In this document: positions 5,180 to 8,619 of the stretch, piece after piece | Position numbering within the stretch: position 1 is the first letter of the stretch | Layout: every line of letters begins with the position of its first letter | From: JBQCEE01 sp051960575 | GTDB lineage: Bacteria; Actinomycetota; Actinomycetes; Mycobacteriales; Jatrophihabitantaceae | Length of the DNA stretch: 8,619 nucleotides | Direction of reading: 5' to 3' | Assembly (NCBI RefSeq): GCF_051960575.1 | Contig: NZ_JBQCEE010000170.1 | Coordinates: 1 to 8,619, forward strand | Program-made: the position numbers and the translations under genes | The notes under the pieces: model-generated | The model's database searches: none | What the model was told of the DNA's origin: nothing | The model's input: the letters and a program-made list of their open reading frames with translations, nothing else

Positions 5180-6187
5180 GTGGTGCTCGATCTGACGGTC
5201 GGGGAGCAGCCCGCTTCGGCTGCTCCCCCACCGGCCGGCGCCGGCAGGGGCAGGCTGCGCGGCCTGCCCCTGCTGGCGATGGCGCCGTTCTGGCTGTTCT
5301 TCGGACTGTTCTTCGTGCTGCCGACGGGCGCGCTGCTCTGGCTCGCCGTCCGCAGCCCGGCCGTCCCGGGCAAGGCGGCCGTGCCCGCGTCCGGCGGCGG
5401 GTTGCTCGGCCAGGCACCGACGCCGGCGCAGCCCGCCGTGCCGGCGAAGCCGGCCGGGTTCACCGGCCACTACGTGCGGCTCGCCCTGCAAGGAGCGTTC
5501 GGGCGCGGCCTGGTCAACTCGATCGAGCTGTCGGTCTTCACCGCGCTCGTGTCCGCCGTGGCCGGGCTGCTGCTCGCCTGGGCGGTCGTGCAGGGACGCG
5601 GGTGGTTCAAGCAGCTGGTGCTGAGCGCGTCCGCGGTGTTCGCCAACTTCGGCGGCGTGCCGCTGGCCTTCCTGTTCGTCAGCACGCTGGGCACGGCCGG
5701 CATCCTCACCAAGTGGTTCGACCACCTGGGCGTCGACCTGACCAGCAGCTTCGACCTCTACTCGCTGCGCGGCGTCGAGCTGGTCTACCTGTACTTCCTC
5801 GTGCCGCTCATGGTGCTGGTCGTCGCGCCGGCGCTCGAGGCGCTGCGGCCGCAGTGGCGGGAGGCCGCGTCCAACCTCGGTGCGTCGACCTGGCAGTACT
5901 GGCGGCACGTGGCCGCACCGGTGCTGCTGCCGACCTTCGTCGGGTCGGTCGCGCTGCTGTTCTGCTCGTCCTTCGCCGCGTACGCGACCGCGGCGGCCCT
6001 GACCAACGGCACGCTCGCGCTCACGCCGCTGCAGATCAAGGCGGAACTGTCCGGCAACGTCCTGAGCGGGGTCGAGACGCAGCACATCGCGGCCGCGCTC
6101 GCGCTGGTGATGGTGCTGATCGTGGTGCCCCTGACCGTCACCTACCAGCTGATGGAGCGGAGGACGGCGCGATGGCTGCAGTCGTGA
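5180..6187 (+). CDS. ABC transporter permease, first subunit
   Basis: This is a 335-residue binding-protein-dependent permease with about six membrane helices. The cytoplasmic EAA loop is R-E228-A-A-S-N-L-G234, followed by A-P-V-L-L-P, which docks on the ATPase. I kept the GTG at 5180, four bases after the binding-protein stop, since it places a basic segment (R-G-R-L-R, residues 23-27) before helix 1, as the positive-inside rule expects. GTG 5183 is equally possible, and ATG 5279 (residue 34) is the next in-frame option. None has an SD, so coupling to the preceding stop is likely. Two hairpins cover codons 8-33. Residues 59-98, between helix 1 and the core, form an unusual Pro/Ala/Gly-rich extracellular stretch. 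The 3' end overlaps the second permease by 16 bases. Confidence 0.87.
   Translation: MVLDLTVGEQPASAAPPPAGAGRGRLRGLPLLAMAPFWLFFGLFFVLPTGALLWLAVRSPAVPGKAAVPASGGGLLGQAPTPAQPAVPAKPAGFTGHYVRLALQGAFGRGLVNSIELSVFTALVSAVAGLLLAWAVVQGRGWFKQLVLSASAVFANFGGVPLAFLFVSTLGTAGILTKWFDHLGVDLTSSFDLYSLRGVELVYLYFLVPLMVLVVAPALEALRPQWREAASNLGASTWQYWRHVAAPVLLPTFVGSVALLFCSSFAAYATAAALTNGTLALTPLQIKAELSGNVLSGVETQHIAAALALVMVLIVVPLTVTYQLMERRTARWLQS
5201..5228 (+). other. Hairpin 1 at binding-protein/permease junction
   Basis: GGGGAGCAGCC (5201-5211) pairs perfectly over 11 bases with GGCTGCTCCCC (5218-5228) around a six-base loop, starting 26 bases after the binding-protein stop codon. It is stable and G/C-rich with no T-run. 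It could act as an actinobacterial-type partial terminator or as a 3' end block that protects the binding-protein mRNA. Confidence 0.6.
5239..5278 (+). other. Hairpin 2 at binding-protein/permease junction
   Basis: GCAGGGGCAGGC (5244-5255) pairs perfectly with GCCTGCCCCTGC (5262-5273). The stem extends outward by CGCCG (5239-5243) with TGGCG (5274-5278), giving 17 pairs with one G-U and a six-base loop. It ends exactly before the internal ATG at 5279. Its GGGG could instead pair with the CCCC of hairpin 1, so alternative folds are possible. Confidence 0.6.
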
Positions 6188-7038
6188 CGACCCGGCCTGC
6201 GGGTCGCCGCCGGGTGCTCAGGTTCCGTCCGGTCGTCCTGACCCTCGCCGCGCTGTACTTCTTCGTGCCGCTGCTCGCGGCGCTCTGGTTCGCGCTCTAC
6301 AACAGCCGGCAGGGGTTCCGCTGGCATGCGCTCACCGGCATGTTCGGCGAGCCGAGCTTCGCCGCCGCGTTCCTGCTGTCGGTGCGGCTGTCCGTCGCCA
6401 CGGTGCTCGTGACCCTCGTGCTGATGGTGCCCACGACGCTGCTCATCCATCTCAAGCTGCCGCGGATGCGACGCGCGGTCGAGATCGCGTGCATCCTGCC
6501 GCTCGTCATCCCGCCGGTGGTGCTGGTCGTCGGGGTGTTCACGGTGCTCGGGTGGGGGCCGCGACAGCTGGCCGGCACCCCGTTCCAGTCGATCCTCGAC
6601 TGGATGCAGAACTCCAGCTTCCCGGTGCTCGGGTCGTTGCCGGTGATCCTGGTCGTCACCTACGTCGTGATGGCGCTGCCGTTCACCTACCGAACGCTGG
6701 ACGCCGGGCTGCGCACGTCCAACATGGGGCCGCTGGCCGAGGCCGCACGCGGGCTCGGCGCCTCGTGGCCGACGTTCATGGTCCGGGTCGCGGTGCCGGC
6801 CCTGCGCACGTCGATCCTCAACGCGGCCTTCCTGGCCTTCGCGCTGGCCTTCGGCGAGTTCACCGTGGCCAGCATCCTCAACTACCTCACGTTCGCCCCG
6901 TGGATCTACCAGTACAACAACACCGACGGCCAGCTCGCCGTCGGCGTCTCCCTGCTGTCGCTCGTGATCACCTGGGTGTTCCTGCTCGTCATCACGGCGC
7001 TCGGCCGTACCAAGTCCACGGAGGGCGCGACGTCATGA
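6172..7038 (+). CDS. ABC transporter permease, second subunit
   Basis: The ATG at 6172 is preceded by GGAGGA (6159-6164) with a seven-base spacer, giving 288 residues; the longer open frame upstream lies inside the first permease gene and is not coding. The protein has a basic N-terminus (G-R-R-R at 11-14), about six membrane helices, and the EAA motif L-A-E190-A-A-R-G-L-G196 with A-V-P following, typical of PotC/PhnV-like inner-membrane permeases. It should form a heterodimer with the first permease. The start overlaps that gene by 16 bases, and its TGA overlaps the ATPase ATG, which fits equal production of the core subunits. Confidence 0.92.
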   Translation: MAAVVTTRPAGRRRVLRFRPVVLTLAALYFFVPLLAALWFALYNSRQGFRWHALTGMFGEPSFAAAFLLSVRLSVATVLVTLVLMVPTTLLIHLKLPRMRRAVEIACILPLVIPPVVLVVGVFTVLGWGPRQLAGTPFQSILDWMQNSSFPVLGSLPVILVVTYVVMALPFTYRTLDAGLRTSNMGPLAEAARGLGASWPTFMVRVAVPALRTSILNAAFLAFALAFGEFTVASILNYLTFAPWIYQYNNTDGQLAVGVSLLSLVITWVFLLVITALGRTKSTEGATS

Positions 7039-8141
7039 CGTCCGAGATCGTCTCAACACCTGTGGTGGCGCCCGCCGTCCGGGAACAGTTCCGGCAGGGC
7101 ACGCGCGTCGAGTTCCGCGACGTCACCAGGGTCTACGGACGCACGCGCGCCCTCGACGGCCTGACGCTCACCGTCGAGCCGGGCGAGCTGCTCGCGCTGC
7201 TCGGCCCGTCGGGGTGCGGCAAGACGACGGCGCTGCGCATCCTCGCCGGCTTCGCCGAGCCGAGCAGCGGCGCCGTGCTCGTCGACGACCAGGACGTGAC
7301 GCGCACCGCCGTGAACCGGCGCGACATGGGCATGGTCTTCCAGGCCTACTCGCTGTTCCCGACCATGACCGCGCGCGACAACGTCGCGTTCGGCCTGCGG
7401 CTGCGCAAGCAGGGCAAGGACCACCGCCGCCACCGCGCCGACGAACTGCTCGAGCTCGTCGGCCTGACGACGCACAGCGAGAAGTTCCCGCACCAGCTGT
7501 CCGGCGGGCAGCAGCAGCGGGTCGCGCTCGCGCGGGCACTCGCGATCGCGCCGCGGGTGTTGTTGCTGGACGAGCCGTTGTCGGCGTTGGATGCGAAGGT
7601 GCGCGAGCAGCTGCGGGAGGAGATCCGCCGCATCCAGCTCGAGCTCGGTGTCACGACCGTGTTCGTGACGCACGACCAGGAGGAGGCGTTGTCGATGGCC
7701 GACCGCGTCGCCGTCATGAACGCCGGACGGCTCGAGCAGGCCGACGCCCCCGCCGAGCTCTACCACCGCCCGGCCACGACCTTCGTCGCCCGCTTCGTCG
7801 GCTCGATGAACCATCTGCCCGGCACGCTCATCGGACGCGACCAGGTGCGCGTGCACGCCAGCGGGCAGCTGCTGCCGCTCATGGCCACGCAGGAGTCGGG
7901 CGCCGGGGCGGTGCGTGTGCTCGTGCGTCCGGAGGCGATCACCGTGACGCCGGATGCGGACGGCGACGGCGTCGTCGTGCTCACCGCCTTCCGCGGCGCG
8001 ACCACGCGGGTGCAGGTGCTGCTCGGCAACGGCACGGAGCTCGCCGCCGACGTCGCCCAGCACCAGGCCGTGCGGCTCCCGGCCGGCGAGCGGGTCAGCG
8101 TGACCGTGCACGACCAGCCGGTGCTCGTCGAGCCCGCATGA
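7035..8141 (+). CDS. ABC transporter ATP-binding protein (phosphonate/polyamine-type)
   Basis: The ATG at 7035 overlaps the permease stop (ATGA) and has GGAGGG at 7020-7025 as SD, giving 368 residues. All ATPase motifs are intact: Walker A G57-P-S-G-C-G-K-T-T65, Q-loop Q103, signature L155-S-G-G-Q159, Walker B V175-L-L-L-D-E180, D-loop S-A-L-D186 and switch His213. Residues about 235-368 form a TOBE-type C-terminal domain with R-P-E-A-I, as in PotA/FbpC/PhnT-like subunits. It should dimerise and power import through the two permeases. One oddity is that all five TTG leucine codons in the gene fall within 7560-7691, around Walker B to the H-loop, while the rest uses CTC/CTG. The gene ends in an ATGA overlap with the phosphoesterase gene. 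Confidence 0.93.
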   Translation: MTSEIVSTPVVAPAVREQFRQGTRVEFRDVTRVYGRTRALDGLTLTVEPGELLALLGPSGCGKTTALRILAGFAEPSSGAVLVDDQDVTRTAVNRRDMGMVFQAYSLFPTMTARDNVAFGLRLRKQGKDHRRHRADELLELVGLTTHSEKFPHQLSGGQQQRVALARALAIAPRVLLLDEPLSALDAKVREQLREEIRRIQLELGVTTVFVTHDQEEALSMADRVAVMNAGRLEQADAPAELYHRPATTFVARFVGSMNHLPGTLIGRDQVRVHASGQLLPLMATQESGAGAVRVLVRPEAITVTPDADGDGVVVLTAFRGATTRVQVLLGNGTELAADVAQHQAVRLPAGERVSVTVHDQPVLVEPA

Positions 8142-8619
8142 CGACGCTCGACCGGCGGCTCGTCCGCGGCGACGGCACCGGTTACCGCGCCGTCGTGCCG
8201 GCGCCCGGCGAGCCGCACGAGACGCGCACCGAACTGGCCGAGCTGCCGTCGGGGCGGCTGACGCCGCTGCTGACCCTGGCGCACCTGTCCGACCTGCACG
8301 TGTGCGACGCGCAGAGCCCGGCGCGGGTCGAGTACCTCGACCGGTGGGCCGACCCCGACTCGCCGGTCGTCGACATCACCGGCAACGTCGGCTCGTACCG
8401 GCCGCAGGAGCCCCTGACGGCACAGGTCGTCGAGGCGATGGTGCGGGCCGTGAACGCGGTGGCCGGCGCGCCGGTCGGCGGTGCCGCGGTCGACCTCGCG
8501 ATCGTCACCGGCGACAACACCGACAACGCCCAGGCCAACGAGCTGGCGTGGTACCTCGCCCTGCTCGAGGGCGGCGCGGTGCGCGCCGACTCGGGCGATC
8601 TCACACGATGGCAGGGCAT
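8138..8619 (+). CDS. Metallophosphoesterase (TIGR03767/PPA1498-like), 5' part
   Basis: The ATG at 8138 overlaps the ATPase stop by four bases. 160 codons are visible with no stop before the window ends, so the C-terminal half or more is missing. H49-L-S-D52-L-H54 is the first metal-binding motif of calcineurin-like phosphoesterases (D-x-H). T124-G-D126-N-T-D-N matches the G-D-x-x-D/N block. The about 70-residue gap between them, including D-A-Q-S-P-A-R, fits the long-insert actinobacterial family typified by Propionibacterium PPA1498. Those proteins usually carry a Tat signal. None is visible here: the N-terminus M-T-T-L-D-R-R-L-V-R-G-D-G is polar, so this copy looks cytoplasmic. The start overlap ties it to the transport operon. 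The substrate is unknown, and phosphate or phosphonate esters are possible. Confidence 0.83.
   Translation, partial: MTTLDRRLVRGDGTGYRAVVPAPGEPHETRTELAELPSGRLTPLLTLAHLSDLHVCDAQSPARVEYLDRWADPDSPVVDITGNVGSYRPQEPLTAQVVEAMVRAVNAVAGAPVGGAAVDLAIVTGDNTDNAQANELAWYLALLEGGAVRADSGDLTRWQG

Noticed and set aside
5234..5245. GCCGGCGCCGGC 12-bp palindrome as an operator
   Set aside because: Simple G/C alternation in GC-rich DNA within the two hairpins; no independent reason to see a protein site.
3847..5463. 538-codon leftward open frame opposite the binding-protein gene
   Set aside because: Composition is a low-complexity Arg/Val/Gly pattern from the complement of a real gene; the other strand has a lipobox, SD and family motifs.
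5084..6085. 333-codon leftward open frame opposite the first permease gene
   Set aside because: Charged, repetitive Arg/Gln/Glu composition is a mirror of a hydrophobic membrane protein gene.
5602..6171. Upstream extension of the second permease frame
   Set aside because: It lies inside the first permease gene and is Arg/Ala-rich; ATG 6172 has a good SD and the right length.
7053..8111. 352-codon leftward open frame opposite the ATPase gene
   Set aside because: The opposite strand encodes an ABC ATPase with every motif intact; this frame has no recognisable motif.

Overview
The window is GC-rich DNA with strong G/C bias at third codon positions, short intergenic gaps, GTG starts, start/stop overlaps and starts lacking a Shine-Dalgarno (SD) sequence. 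This suggests a high-GC actinobacterium; I cannot name the genus. No rRNA, tRNA or CRISPR was seen.

Left part (1-1212): the first bases hold the start of a leftward gene whose N-terminus (MAHANART) looks like an IS481-type transposase. Its ribosome binding site lies inside a strong hairpin. Next comes a leftward gene for a small CopD-like four-helix membrane protein, and then a rightward TMEM175-family (DUF1211) potassium channel gene that looks leaderless.

Central and right part (1222-8619): this reads as one aminophosphonate uptake and degradation locus built around a divergent control region (2626-2739). Leftward are a HutC-type GntR regulator and, directly abutting it (TGA then ATG), a phosphonatase-like HAD hydrolase of the PhnX-like clade. 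Rightward are a FAD-dependent amine oxidase of the family linked to that hydrolase, a lipoprotein substrate-binding protein, two ABC permeases, an ABC ATPase, and the start of a large-family metallophosphoesterase that runs off the window. The last three junctions (permease/permease, permease/ATPase, ATPase/phosphoesterase) all overlap, so these genes are probably cotranscribed and translationally coupled.

Proposed logic (inference): the transporter imports a 2-aminoethylphosphonate-like compound, the flavoenzyme removes the amino group oxidatively in place of a PhnW transaminase, and the HAD enzyme cleaves the C-P bond of the resulting phosphonoaldehyde to give phosphate. The metallophosphoesterase is the least explained member; it may release phosphate or phosphonate from an ester. 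The GntR protein probably controls both arms through a 14-bp palindrome over the oxidase start codon, with a matching half-site over its own start codon.

The most notable non-coding signals are the operator palindrome and its half-site, two tandem GC-rich hairpins at the binding-protein/permease junction, and the SD-masking hairpin before the transposase.
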